Below, one piece after another: positions 1-10,994 of a stretch of 64,000 nt of DNA. The position numbers were made by a program, and so were the translations under genes. The DNA comes from Trichobilharzia regenti (Eukaryota > Platyhelminthes > Trematoda > Strigeidida > Schistosomatidae), in assembly GCA_944472135.2 (NCBI GenBank), contig OX235266.1:13371925-13435924 (forward strand), written 5' to 3'. Below the pieces are notes generated by a model. It did not search any database. It saw only the letters and a list, made by a program, of their open reading frames with translations, and was not told the origin of the DNA. Positions within the stretch are counted from its first letter, which is position 1. The number at the start of each line of letters is the position of its first letter.

Positions 1-900
1 GAGGTCTGTATATTCTATTTATTCTATATTTGTGTAACGTTGTATGGAATTTTCGACAACCCCAATATTTTGGATCTTAAACACAACCCAGAGGTTTGGT
101 TTAATTAGTCAACTGCATTTATCACTTGTAGTTTCTTGAGGGAAATTTAAAAAGTTGATGAAGGTCATTTTATACAGCAGGATGTTAACTTGACGATGTT
201 GATTAATCTACCAGACAATCGAATTTGGCCGAATGAAGTGTCAGTACAACACCGGGGTAAGTTTACCTCAGAACACAAGGAAAGTAATCTTTTAGCTAGT
301 CATTCAACCTTCTCACTACTCGCCAACTGTTCAATATCAGCTCACCCAAAACAGAGAACATTTATGGCTCCAGCTTGACACCTGTGGCTTTGAGGTGAAA
401 TTTGAAAGGAACACATTGTCAAACAGAGTTATTGATAAGCTTTTTTGATGAATTAAAATATTTCTACACTACACTTTACATTTACAACAAATACGAATAA
501 ACAAAACGTGCAGGAGATGTGAATCTTAAATCGATTTCACTTGCGGCAGCTGTAAAATTGTGACTTCTTTATTCTTCTTGTTCTACATTCCACCCTCACT
601 GAAGATATAGTGGATGAAGGTGCTTTTTGGTGTGAATATTTCCAATATTTTGAGTAGGACAGAGAATTCTCTAGATTTATTAACAAGGAAAATTGCTTTG
701 AGCTAGTTGAACAAAGACTGATAGTTATTCTTGGAAGAGCAATGAGTGACTGACCTACCAGAGAAGACTTTTATGAATGTCAAAACTGTCAGGATTAGTA
801 ATTTCCTTAGGTGTATTGTCTGCCTAAAGTGCAAACCTCTGGTCAATTCTTTCGACCATACTTAATGTATGATATTTTGAGCTTAATAACCATATTTCTG
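1..900. other. No recognisable gene or repeat
   Basis: AT-rich sequence with only short, unconvincing open frames. I see no transposon-like protein similarity, tRNA-like box or splice-bounded exon here. Confidence 0.5.
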
Positions 901-904
901 ATTG

Positions 905-1365
905 GACAGTAGTCAGTGACTAGTGTAATGTGTCTAGTCCTTTGTTTAATGCAGACTGAATTCTATCACGTAAGTGGGTATTTTGATCACCAGTCTAGGT
1001 GGCTAGACATCACGATGTTCTGCGAATTGTTGTTATTAGATGGGTGGAAACAATCGGCAGGAAGCCTTGGACCTAGGTTCATGCTAGTTGGAATTCGCCA
1101 GTCAGCAAACGTATCTGCAACACCCGTTGCTGACTACTGCCTAATACACAAATATCCATTACAGTCCTACAGAAGGTCAGCCGTGAGTCAGAATAGTTCA
1201 ATGGTAACGTCTCTGACTACAGCATTGCGTGACGCAGGTTTGAATATCAGATGGGACATGATTTCTGTCAAGGTTGCAGACATGCCTTTCTGATGAGTAC
1301 CAGCTAGCACGAAATCTAGGTGGTGCGAGGCTTCTTGTGGCCGACTGTCTCCAGTTATCAAAGCA
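905..1365 (+). repeat. Family B tRNA-like/hammerhead repeat, full-length copy
   Basis: A dispersed repeat also seen near 23.3, 41.9, 44.0 and 47.7 kb. The 5' end carries GACTAGTGTAATGTGTCTAG and CAGACTGAATTC. Next comes an arm at about 1023-1122 that is the reverse complement of a hammerhead-like segment. A tRNA-like centre at about 1190-1255 follows, with a box A-like TTCAATGGTAACG and a box B-like GGTTTGAATAT. Last is a forward arm with CTGATGA at 1290-1296, a partly paired 14-nt stem-loop, and GAAA at 1311-1314. The two arms are thus inverted around a Pol III-like centre. It encodes no protein. Confidence 0.6.
1284..1350 (+). ncRNA. Hammerhead-like core in family B copy
   Basis: CTGATGA (1290-1296) is followed by GTAC-CAGCTA-GCAC (1297-1310), where three of four stem II pairs form, and then GAAA (1311-1314). 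This is the order of conserved elements in a type I hammerhead ribozyme. The stem III and stem I partner strands downstream (towards CTGTCTCCAG, about 1345-1354) are not clear, so self-cleavage is unproven. Confidence 0.35.
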
Positions 1366-1616
1366 TACTTTGAATATGTTTCATTTTATTACATATTACA
1401 CAATCATATTTCAGACCAGTAGAGTACTGATTTCAGTTCTTCTTTTGACTAATTTTCATCCTACATCTCTATATATGGCTATTTAATTCATGTAAGTACG
1501 AGAGATTGTATGGCGGTAAGTGTACAGAAATCATGACTCTACAGTTGGTGAGAATGAAATCATAGAAAAGAAGAATTTAACTAAAAACTTCTTACACTTA
1601 CAGTGAGATAACAATT

Positions 1617-1850
1617 GCAAAACCTGGGAGTACTGGATAGCTGTTTCGTCCTTGTACTCTGAGAGGAAATGGTCTACGAGCTCACCTTGTAACCATAAGG
1701 TCCTGCTTTCGAACCTCGTTGGTAGATACGTACCGATGAACATTCTCAAATTAGGAGGAAACAGAAGTTCATTAATCCAAACTGGTTTTCCAACGGTTCT
1801 CTTACTGATGTCAGCTGGTGATGAAATCCCCCAATCAATCAAACCAACAA
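1617..1850 (+). repeat. Family A (Sm-alpha-like) repeat with inverted left arm
   Basis: At 1617-1660 the minus strand reads GACGAAACAGCTATCCAGTA, the 3' half of the family A hammerhead. From 1665 the plus strand has the tRNA-like head (GGTCTACGAGCTCACCTTGT, box B-like TTTCGAACCTC). A decayed hammerhead with AGGAAAC follows, then the family A 3' end GATGTCAGCTGGTGATGAAA. The two arms are inverted. Both are degenerate. Confidence 0.6.
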
Positions 1851-1919
1851 AATCCTTACAAAACCAATTTTTATACTTTCCCAAATGTTCTAAAGGTTAT
1901 TCCCCATAAGTATATAGCC

Positions 1920-2880
1920 ATTCTTCACTGTGAAACAGTTTATCAATCATTTTCGAAGGTTCTAAATTAACTCTGATACTTTCACTGTGTCTTGAGAATT
2001 CTATTTTAAGAAGTCAATCATTTTTCGAAATTGAAGATGCCGAAGAAAGTTGGATAATAATGATTTATTTAGCATTAACTAACATAACGTATGCTCATCT
2101 TTTGTTCAGTGATAGAATGCTGTCCAGTCGCTTGAATGGTCCACTTATAATTGTGGATCGACGCGAAACGCGCTTTGTTTGATAAAAGTAATGAATCTTG
2201 TAACCTGAAGCCATATTTTTCCCTCGGAATGCAAGGAACTAAAAAGAACTGTTGTAACTCAGTGTATGTGGGCTGAGTCGTCACTTATTTATCTTATAAT
2301 AAGGATCTTGCGAAAGGTTGCTTCATGTGTATTGCATTATTTTTACTACTATTATTAATTTTGGTATCCGTATTTTCACTGCAGATAGATTGTAGACAGC
2401 ATATCGATTATTCCTTCAGGCTGTAGATATGTTTTCTATCTTTCAGACATCTCTGTCTCTTCGTAAATGTTTGTCAATAAAATCAAAACTATCGTAACAC
2501 TGAGTAAATTTATTTATTTACTCTAAACAGTAATAATAACTATTATTAATTAGCTTATTTGACAAAACAATGAAAGAAAACAATTCGATGTTTGACATAT
2601 ATAGAGACTATTTTGACTATGTGCTCTTCTTTGGTATGAAAATGTCTCTATTGAAACAAACAAATAAACAAATAGGCAGTGAAAACATTTGTTTAACATT
2701 GTAAATTCGACAAAATAAAACAAAGCAAAGCTGTAAGCAATATATGTCGTCTCTAATTAAATATGAGAAATTACTTATAAAAGCTCTATCGATTTCATGT
2801 CTTCAAGGCATCAGTGAACAATCAGATTCACACTTTTTATCGTTCAACACGTATAAATTCATATCACATTTCAAGTTAGA
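1920..2880. other. No recognisable feature
   Basis: AT-rich DNA with scattered short open frames. No repeat family, tRNA-like boxes or transposon protein similarity recognised. Confidence 0.4.
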
Positions 2881-2884
2881 CCAC

Positions 2885-3230
2885 CTCGAAAATTATCAGT
2901 TAGAGAACTATTGAGAAGCAGGGAGTAATGGACAGCTGTGTTCGTCATTCTAGTTTGGCACTCATAGGCAGCACGCAACAAGGACTTTTTGGTTACAAGT
3001 CAAGCTTGTATAACGTTCAGCCACTAGTACCCAAACCAATAGCCCATAAATTCTCACTTTTACGAATTTGTGATTTTGCGTGACTGGCTGCAGTCGATAT
3101 CATCGGCAAGGAATTCCATTCTCACTGCCGACTTCATGGACCCTACTGATCACAATGTTTCACTAGAACTCCGAGCAACTTCTTCCTGCTGCCAGTCAGT
3201 AGTGAGCATCAGATTGTCTAGTGTCTAAAA
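2885..3230 (-). repeat. Family A tRNA-like/hammerhead repeat (minus)
   Basis: Read on the minus strand, the 5' segment common to the family (about 3230-3070) leads into a tRNA-like head (GTGGCTGAACGTTATACAAG) near 3045-3020. A degenerate hammerhead follows: a mutated core, stem II remnant GTGCCAAACTAG, GACGAACACAGCTGTCC, then CATTACTCC. The usual 3' tail GTTCTCTAACTGATAA ends it. The GAAA box is disrupted (GAACA), so no ribozyme activity is expected. Confidence 0.6.
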
Positions 3231-3249
3231 GAAAATTTTCAGTTATTGG

Positions 3250-3640
3250 TTTCGTAGAGATTTTGTTTGACTGCATGGAGAATTTCACCATGAGCTAACA
3301 TCAGTTGGAAAACCTATGAGTAATGGACCATTAGGATACAGTAGGTTGAAAACAAAGCAGTAACCCATCGAAGAAGACATTGCGAAATTGTCGCACCATG
3401 TCATGAATTGGCAAAAGTTAGAATTTTATAGACCACTGGATAGGGTCCTGATTGCCTTATGGTCTACGAGCTTGCTCGCCTTGTAGCCAAAATGTCCTGA
3501 GTTCGAACCCCATAGTGTAGGTGTGTACTGATGAGGAGTAACAAACTAGATGGAGGAAACAGCCGTCCAGTATTCTCAGCTGGTTTTCTCAATGGTTCTT
3601 TAACTGATGTCAGCTTACGATGAAATCCTCCATCCAATTA
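3250..3640 (+). repeat. Family A tRNA-like/hammerhead repeat with terminal inverted repeats
   Basis: The left terminus (GAATTTCACCATGAGC) is the inverted counterpart of the right terminus (AGCTTACGATGAAATCC). Between them are the family 5' segment (GAAGACATTGCGAA), a tRNA-like head (TGGTCTACGAGCTTGC, box B GTTCGAACCCC) and a hammerhead remnant, with GTACTGATGA near 3528, GGAAACAGCCGTCCAGTA near 3555-3573 and a poorly paired stem II. Confident as a repeat; probably inactive as a ribozyme. Confidence 0.65.
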
Positions 3641-3659
3641 AGTATAATTAGCGTTGTCT

Positions 3660-4345
3660 GCAACAGTGATAAAATATATTTTGAGACTACGGTTTCAAAA
3701 GAAAAATTTGAGAAGAAATCTTCCTTCCAATTATTCGACTTTAGTATCAGAAGGTTTGTGCTTGAGAAAGAAACCAGACCTATTTACCAAGTGAGGTATT
3801 ATTTACGCATGGAACAATCTGATCAAAGAGACGATTACATTCTGATACATTCAACTTTCACATCACACGCAATAGCACACGCCAATTCGGGTGTATTACT
3901 GAAGTGAAACTATTTCTGAATATATTACAGTAAAAGTCTGTTTGTAACTAACATAAGTTCCAAGTTCTGTAGTCCCTGCTTATCAAGAGGTTTGGGAGAA
4001 TTCAATGATATTTTTTAATAACGTTTACTGTCGAGAGTTGATAAAAATGAAGTGATATTTCAAGAAATCAGCTCAGTTAGTGGACCACTGAAAAAGCATA
4101 TTTTGGAACTCTCCATTGACAAGTCCACAAGGAGGAAGGAATTAACTGTCTCACAGACACGCTTCTCGGTGATTGTCTAACTGAAGTCAGTTCGTGATCA
4201 CTCTTGAGATGATCTGTGAAAACGATTACTGGAAAACCACTAGAATGCTTACTAATGGTGGACTACACGATGAAGATGCCTGAAGTTTTATTTGGAATTT
4301 GTGCCTGAGAAAGAATGCTCACGGATTAAGCGATACTAATCAGGC
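3660..4345. other. No confident feature
   Basis: Contains one short open frame (3620-3907, 95 codons) overlapping the preceding repeat, with no recognisable domain. A stretch at about 4060-4200 faintly resembles the family A 3' region (TCTAACTGAAGTCAG) but is too decayed to call. Confidence 0.35.
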
Positions 4346-4349
4346 TATA

Positions 4350-4645
4350 TATATATTTCAAAATGGCAGAGGTTGGCATTTATGGATTATGCGATTTTCT
4401 TTCAGTAGCTCAATGACATTTGATTTTTGATTTTTTGAGTTGATTTTTTTTCCTTCACGTTCCCAGTGGAACATATGGCTGAATGCTAGAGGCTTGACGT
4501 TTCTGTAGCAGTGTTTATTTTTACAGGATGAGATTGCTAGCCGCATGCCAAACCTTTCCATTTACCAGCATTATTTATGGCTCAGCGAGGTAAAGGAGTG
4601 CATTCACTGGTCGGGGATCGAACCCACAGTTAAGAAAATTGGTTA
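4350..4645 (-). repeat. Family C SINE: tRNA-like box B and RTE-like 3' tail
   Basis: On the minus strand, GGGTTCGATCCCC (box B-like, about 4625) is followed by GCACTCCTTTACCTCGC and a body shared with the copy at 53645-53880. The end is ATATGTTCCACTGGGAACG, which closely resembles the 3' terminus of the RTE LINE copies in this window (CCTATGTTCCACTAAGAACC at 9.3 kb). The 5' tRNA-like part (box A) is not clear. Confidence 0.55.
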
Positions 4646-4728
4646 ATTTTGAGACAAAAAGATTGTTTCATATGTTCAAACCAAGTTCACTTTCAACCGT
4701 TTGACGAAGTGTGGGCGTTGGTTATATG

Positions 4729-4820
4729 AAATAAAGTATAATTATGTTTCAATAGTTTACACACAATGATAAGTTTTGTTATTTGTGTGTAAACTATTGA
4801 AATATAATTATACTTTATTT
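4729..4820. repeat. Near-perfect 38-bp inverted repeat (hairpin)
   Basis: Arms 4729-4766 and 4783-4820 are reverse complements with one mismatch, around a 16-nt spacer. Both strands could form a long AT-rich hairpin. It carries no ORF. It may be a small foldback or MITE-like element; no target duplication was identified. Confidence 0.7.
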
Positions 4821-4829
4821 GATCTAATC

Positions 4830-5690
4830 CACAATACTCAAACTTTCTACTGATATTAATTGGTTATATGATATACATTGTAGAAAACGGAATTTTGCAT
4901 TTCCTAATGAATGTAAAACAAAACTATATTGTTTCTGTTACTGACTTTTCACTATTTAATGCTGCTGATAATAGCTTTAACAGAGTGGTATTATTAAACC
5001 AGAGTTTACAAAATCTCAGCTTATATATAACAACCTAATCGTCGTTCTGCAGAACGGGGTCAATTTTTCGTTGTCAAATTGACTAATTCGTAAAGATAAC
5101 AAAACCAAGTGTAGATTGTTGGATTTGATAAGTGTGTAAAATTATAAAAGCAGCTTGTGTTTACATTGTGAAATCGCTTATCATATTTGTGTTAATTTTG
5201 TCATTTCATGGGGAGGGAGGTGGATGTTGCAACCGGGTCAAGTTCTGTTTCAGTTCATCATTCCTTTTCAGAAAATTATATAAGGTGGTTCTGATAATAT
5301 GAGACCTTCTTTGTGATTTCTGAAATTTTCTTAGATTATTTCAAAACTGTCAGAATAAATGTTATGGCCTGATTCTACAGTTTAATAATACTTTGAGTAA
5401 GCTACTGGCATTAAAAAGCAAAACTTTAGTATATATAACAATACTGTTTTGTTTTTCATTCATTGAGAAATACAAAACAACCTTTATTACAAAGATTTTC
5501 GTTTTGCTAATAAAAGTTGAGAGCAATACAAATACTCACATAAAGTTATTAAGTGAGCTATATATGCAATTTTTAAAGATAAACAGAAATCTAATTCTCT
5601 CTGGAAAAAACCCTTTATTGAAAAACTCGAAACAGCTACATTCATTCAATGAGGCCTAAAAAACTCCATGTTAGTTTGTTTATTGGATAT
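4830..5690. other. No recognisable gene
   Basis: AT-rich. An open frame of 88 codons (5393-5659, non-ATG start) is rich in Lys, Asn and Leu with a hydrophobic start. It has no promoter, splice sites or homology I recognise, and I do not call it a gene. Confidence 0.4.
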
Positions 5691-7215
5691 AGCACACAGT
5701 GAAACAGTACTATTTACTGGATGACGTTTTGTACACAATCTAGTATTGTTACAGTCATATCAATTATAATCTTCGAAACGCGAGTTTTATAGTTTTCCTT
5801 GTTCTCTAGTTTTTATACTGTCAGTTGATATGCACATATACCAATAAATATGGGTATAAATATAGTCAGAAACGAACTCATGTCGGAGGAAGAACTCAAA
5901 CTTAGGACTAAAGTGCCACTTGAAGACATAATGCTGGAAGTGCAGCTACGCCTGACTTCTACAGTATTTAAATTCCAGGGTGAAATATACAAACGGACTG
6001 ATGAAGTTGCCATGATGTCATCAATATGCCTGGTTGCGGCAGATAAAGTCATGGATCGGTGGAGAATGATAGCGACTAAAATGTTCAGCCCCACGCCAAA
6101 AGTAAGATTTAGGTGTGTAGTTGACGAATTTGCCATACATATAACACAGAACATAAGTAGATTTTTTGAACAAATCAACTGAAAGTTGGTAGCTATTCAA
6201 TTATGAATTGAAAATTCCGGAAGAGAAGCTTCCAATGTCAGATTGTAGATTAAAAACGAATAAAAAATGGGAAGTTAAACGCTAGTGTTTTAAGGAAAAC
6301 CCACACATTCAAACAGATATTAAACCAAGTAACAGAGCACAAAAACTAAGTAGTTGCAAAAAAACCAAGATGGAAAACTTAATGGTTACCCTTGTAAACT
6401 ATTCAGGAAACACGTAGAAAAATCTAAAAGTAGATTATAGATGTCCAAACCAAAATAACACTTTTAACGGTTTGAGTAGATCAATAAAATAGATAGTGAT
6501 AATGACGGTGATAATAAAACCACTAATAATAATGAGGACATGCATGTGAAACATGCACAGGATAATGACAGCGCACCAACAATAAGGAACCTAATTCATC
6601 AGTAGTAATTCCATACAAGGAAGGAACCTCGGAAACCACCTTACGCAGAATTCTTAGCAAGGCAGGAAAAAAGAATGACTGGCATTCAAACCCAAAACGC
6701 TCAGTTAGAAACAGGCTTTGTCGGTTTAAGGATCCAGCTAGTGGAGCGTTTAAAACAAAACAATTTAGTTTATCTAATACCCTGTTATAACGATGGTCAA
6801 TTCAAATGTATAGGTCAGACTAGTAGAAGACGAGTAGTCAGACTAACCGAACATAAAGACCTAGCAATATCTAGATTAGTTGAACCGAATAAAATAAGAA
6901 ATCTAGAGAATGGTTCAGCTATAACACTCAATGCATGCAATTGCACACAACCATACAATAGAATGATGGGTTAAGATGCCATTTCTAAAATCTAATATAA
7001 TCAGGTGGAGGAAGAGACTAATAACAGAGGCTTTGTTTACAGAATCAACTGCAAACTATTAGTACGTGTAATAAGAATGATTCAACACCTGTGCAAGATA
7101 TCTGAAAAATTCCACTACCCCTACGACGACGACGAATAGGAAAGAATAAAGAAAACCATAAAACTCAAGTTTCGAAGTCATGTGACTATAATTGATGATA
7201 TGATTATGAACCGCC
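5690..7215 (+). mobile_element. Penelope-like element with inverted pLTRs (family W)
   Basis: The coding remains lie between two related termini in opposite orientation. At 5735-5820 is ATATCAATTATAATCTTCGA followed by AACGCGAGTTTTATAG. Near 7150-7205 are AAACTCAAGTTTCGAA and TATAATTGATGATATGATTA, its reverse complement in altered form. The same terminus occurs around 26200-26760 in the minus-strand copy at 26195-28050. The inverted-terminus layout is typical of PLEs. Confidence 0.6.
5820..6990 (+). pseudogene. PLE reverse transcriptase/GIY-YIG pseudogene
   Basis: Frame 5850-6182 shows the reverse-transcriptase palm approach (FKFQGEIYKRTDEVAM, corresponding to the PLE 'FxFNGxxYxQxxGxxMG' block). 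Its usual MGSP motif is decayed and the YVDD box has become a CVVDEFAI-like string. After frame breaks in 6183-6570, frame 6675-6974 holds the endonuclease end: NNLVYLIPCY...KCIGQTSRRRVV...TEHKDLA, a GIY-YIG variant (CIGQTSRR, then R and EH). Stops and missing palm residues make it non-functional. It is the plus-strand sibling of the copy at 26750-28050, with which it shares VIPYKEGTS. Confidence 0.7.
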
Positions 7216-7219
7216 ATAA

Positions 7220-9220
7220 ATTTTGTTGGTAACGTCATCTGGTTGATAATACTGTTTCCCTTTTCCTGTGATATATCTAATAAACAAACTTATATGGAAT
7301 TACTTGTTACCACAGTGCCCAATTTTCACACACCAGGGGGATTCTCGAAAATAATTAAAACGTGTATTATTATCTACTCATGTGTCTATTTAAAATGTTT
7401 ACCCCATGATGGTGGTGGGCAGCGTGTTTCAATATATGAGATAGGTGTTCTTCAGTTATGTCCTTGGGTCTCAAAATATACTTCTAAACATCTTACGATT
7501 GGCTTTCAACTAGATATCGTTGGTGGGTTTCATGAAGGCGACACAACAGTGTTAGCAAGGCGCTTTCCTGATTATCAGTAATCAAGCCGACTTATTCATC
7601 AACTATCAATATTCTTTTCTTATTCTTATTGTAACAAATGGCTTCAGGCTTATTACCATTAAATACAGGTGCTGTTACGTTTTCAAGGCTGATGTAAAAC
7701 CTACTCTTTTTCTCAGGACTTACCAACAATTAGTAGAGGTTAAGGTGTATGCAAGTCATAAATTGGGCCTAGACTCCCACCTAAATCGTATATATCCTAC
7801 CTTGGAATCAAACCTGGATCTCCTTCGGTTTTACTTTCATGTTCAGAGTGATAACAGCTGAATATAAACTGAAAATAATAACGAGTTCTTTGTACAATAT
7901 TTCTGTTTAACTTTATTCAAGATTACGTCAGTTAATGGAATTATATGACTATAAACCATACAAGAATAACTCACCATATAAAGGCAAAAACTTTGCTTTA
8001 AATTGAAGATAAATAATATTTACTAAATTAGCCTTTGGTGTAGACTTGTCGAGCGGATTAGGATTCACTGGTCTTTATTTAGAGGACAGTTTAATTTTGT
8101 ACGTCAGTGAAGATAGTAATTTGCGATTTAGATTCTTCTACTGAAGAAGTTGACGCTAGAAGCACACAACACCTACAGTATTTGATTGTGTTCTATACAG
8201 AACAATCTCTTTGGAGTAAAATATGAGCAATGTTTGATTGCTCACTTGTACACCAACCGGAATTATTCACGTATCTTTACACATATTCAGGAGTTTGTTT
8301 GTACGGATTTGATTTAATTCAAGTTAAATCACAGTTCGATGTCAGTGTGACAACCACTGAAGTAATGGATGGGTATTTTGTACTAATTTCGATCTCCTCA
8401 GAGGTCCGCGCTAACGCACATTCAGTCAATTGACTGTTTTATTCGATCATGAGTGATTCCTAATTTTTACCAGTTGTTCAATGCATTGTTTAAAGTTAAA
8501 CTTGTACAAAATTTGAAATTCTTTGTATGAATATGCATTTGTCAAACACTTACCGAATCCAATCCCAGATTGAACTTAGATGGTAAAAAGATATTAGGAT
8601 AGTTAGAAGCAAATTCAATGACTGGGTGAAGATAAAATGAAATCTAATGACAGAGGAAAAGAATCACTTATGTGAATACCGTTGTTAAAGGGATTAAGTA
8701 CAACTATCGCTTTCTAAGTAAGCCTCTGTAGATGATGCTGCCACTTATTTTAATTACCATTGACAGAATAGGAGATTACGTTTTAGTGAACCAGCGTTTA
8801 TAAAAATAGCATTCAGACCACATGGTCAAGAAGATTTCGGCTTTGCCTCAGATAACTCTAGACCAGTTTTGCTTTGCTAAAGCTGGAACGGAAATTCTCT
8901 GCACAAGAACTAAAAATTATAAAATACGTTACTAGTACACAATGTAAGAGCGAGCAGCCACTTGATAGTGACAAAGTGTGTCCAATCAAAAGGAAATCGT
9001 AAATGAAAAACTGCGATTCAATTGTTAACGGTCCACAATCATACAATACAATAGCAAAATATGAGTGTGAACCACATCCGAAGACAAATGATACAGGTTG
9101 AGAAATTCCTGCAAAATACTAAAACGATGGATAAACGATATCAGTTCTAAAACTTCTTGAAATACTCAAATAAATATCAACACTGAAAAAACACATTGTT
9201 CAGGAGGCATTTTAAGATCA
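7220..9220. other. Long stretch without a confident feature
   Basis: One open frame of 112 codons (7243-7581) and one of 67 (8230-8433) have no recognisable domain. A minus-strand box B-like GGTTTGATTCC near 7805 hints at a decayed tRNA-like repeat at about 7745-7860, but no box A or family relatives support it. Confidence 0.35.
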
Positions 9221-9224
9221 AATT

Positions 9225-10990
9225 TCCATTACAATATTATTATTAATTATTATTAATATTATTAATTGTTCCATTCGGGTTCTTAGTGGAACATAGGGCT
9301 TCAACTGCACGTTTCCACTTGCTTCTGTCTTCTGCTATACTTTTCACCTGCATCCATGTTAGTCCATGCTCTTTCAACTCCTCTTCACGCGATCTTCTCC
9401 ATGTCACCCTTGACGACCCACTCGCCGCTTACTTTCGGGTTCCACTTGAGCAATGGCCTGACGCGCGATGTCATCAACCGGCCTCCTCAGCGAGTGAGTG
9501 TCCAATCCATCTCCACTTTCTCCTGCATATTTGTTAGGTGATTGGTTCTTGTTTTGTTTGTTCCCTTAGTTTCTTGATGGTGATTCCTTCCAGCCATCTG
9601 ATCTCCAGTATACAGCCAGCGAAGACAGTTGTTGATAAATGTCTGAAATAGGCTGTTGGAAATATTCTTTGTGATCCGCCTGCCAAGTTTCTGATCCGTA
9701 TAGAAGAACTGACTGACTTGACGTTGGTTGTATTGCAAATCCGGCTGGACTTTGTTGTTGATGCTCAGCGACGAAGATTTCCAGATTGGTTTCAGGTTGA
9801 TGGATGTGTTTCTCGCCTGCCTTCCCAATTCTCGCTCAGTGCATGATTGGCCTTTCCTGAATCCAGCTTGTTCTAGTCGGAGTGCTGCATCCAGTGTGTC
9901 CTTTATTCTCTCCAGGATGATGCGAATCAGGATTTTACTTGGCGTCGACAGGAGCATGATTCCTCGCCAGTTCTTGCAGAGTGAGGCGTAAGTCGCCATT
10001 CCTCGGTAGTTTCACGAGGTAACCTTTCCTCCAGTCAGTAGGCACCTTTCCCTCCTTCCAGACCTTTTGCAATAATGGAGTCAGCATGTCTGCTGTCGTC
10101 TCTGGGTCTGCTTTCAGTGCTTTAGGCGGTATTCCATCTGGTACGGCTGCTTTTCCAGCTTTCAGAAGCTTGAATGCATTCAATACTGCATTCAGCTCTC
10201 GCTGGAGGATTGGTGTTAACTTGCAGTTGTGTGCACGCTGTTGTTGGTATTTCTGGACGGGTTGCAGGTGATGGTCGGTTCAAGAGTCCTTTGAAGTGAT
10301 CCGCCCATTGTTTAATCTGTTTTTCTTCCTTGGTAATTGGGTTCCCTTGGTTGTCTTTTATAGGTTTCGCTTGTGTTGATCTCTTCCCGGATAGAGATTT
10401 GGTTATCTGATATAATGTTCTCAGGACCCTTTTGCTTGCTGCCTTCTCATCTTCAGTGGCCAGGTTGTCGTAGAATCGTTTTTTGTCCTTTCTAGCACTC
10501 TTCTTCACTTCTTTGTCCAATGCTTTGTAAGTTGAGCTCAGAGTCTCTTTCTCTAGCCCGTCTTTGCATTGAATCATTTTCTCTTTCACCATTGGCCTCT
10601 CCTCTATTAGCTTCCAAGTGTCCATTGAGAGCCATCCCTTGTCTTGTCTCTTCTTTCTTCCTAGAACCGCTGGACACGTTTCGTTGAAAATCACCTTCAA
10701 AGAGTTCCATTGGTATTCCACGGATGATTCTTCAGTGATGTCACGTAGTGTTTCCTGCTTCACTCTAAGGGTTGTAGTGAAAGTGTCTTTGTGGTTGTGT
10801 CCTTCATTTTTTGAGGGTTGAACTTGTATTGTGGCCTATCCCTGGCTATCCTCATAGCTTTTAGCTTCACCTTGAAAGTCTCTTGTACTAGATAATGGTC
10901 TAAAACCACACCTGCTCTTCCAATACAATAACGTAGGATAAAGTTTCCTTGAACGATACTTTTCTTCACTGAATGTATATCGAACACGTT
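9225..10990 (-). mobile_element. RTE-like non-LTR retrotransposon, 5'-truncated and internally deleted
   Basis: The minus-strand element has its 3' end at about 9300-9270 (CCTATGTTCCACTAAGAACC), followed by an (ATT)n-type tail at 9225-9270, as in RTE LINEs. The 5' end of the fragment is near 10990, inside the endonuclease domain. It is about 1.75 kb against roughly 3 kb or more for a complete RTE element. It is the largest and best-preserved LINE fragment here, and the reference for the other RTE relics. Confidence 0.8.
9487..10987 (-). pseudogene. RTE endonuclease/reverse transcriptase pseudogene
   Basis: Read from 10987 downward, the first part is the end of the AP-endonuclease (GVVLDHYLVQETFKVKLKAM, matching the 'SDHHLV' block with S/H changes). 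A linker at 10763-10122 (KKSARKDKKRFYDNLATEDE) leads to the RT start (FKLLKAGKAAVPDGIPPKAL, then NWRGIMLLSTPSKILIRIIL and EQAGFRKGQSCTER). Immediately after CTER the frame jumps to the C-terminal domain (ARNTSINLKPIW...FINNCLRWLY). The RT palm with the FADD box is therefore deleted, around 9840. Frame changes occur at about 10150 and 9960. It cannot encode an active polymerase. Confidence 0.8.
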
Positions 10991-10994
10991 TCTT

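Noticed and set aside
4060..4200. Possible family A 3' end
   Set aside because: Only TCTAACTGAAGTCAG and neighbouring bases resemble the family; no tRNA-like or ribozyme part.
5393..5659. 88-codon open frame with hydrophobic N-terminus
   Set aside because: Starts without ATG, lies in AT-rich DNA, has no splice sites, promoter or recognisable motif, and directly precedes a PLE terminus.
7243..7581. 112-codon open frame
   Set aside because: Non-ATG start, no domain, and composition like the surrounding non-coding DNA.
7745..7860. Possible tRNA-like SINE on the minus strand
   Set aside because: A single box B-like string without box A, stem pairing or a second copy.
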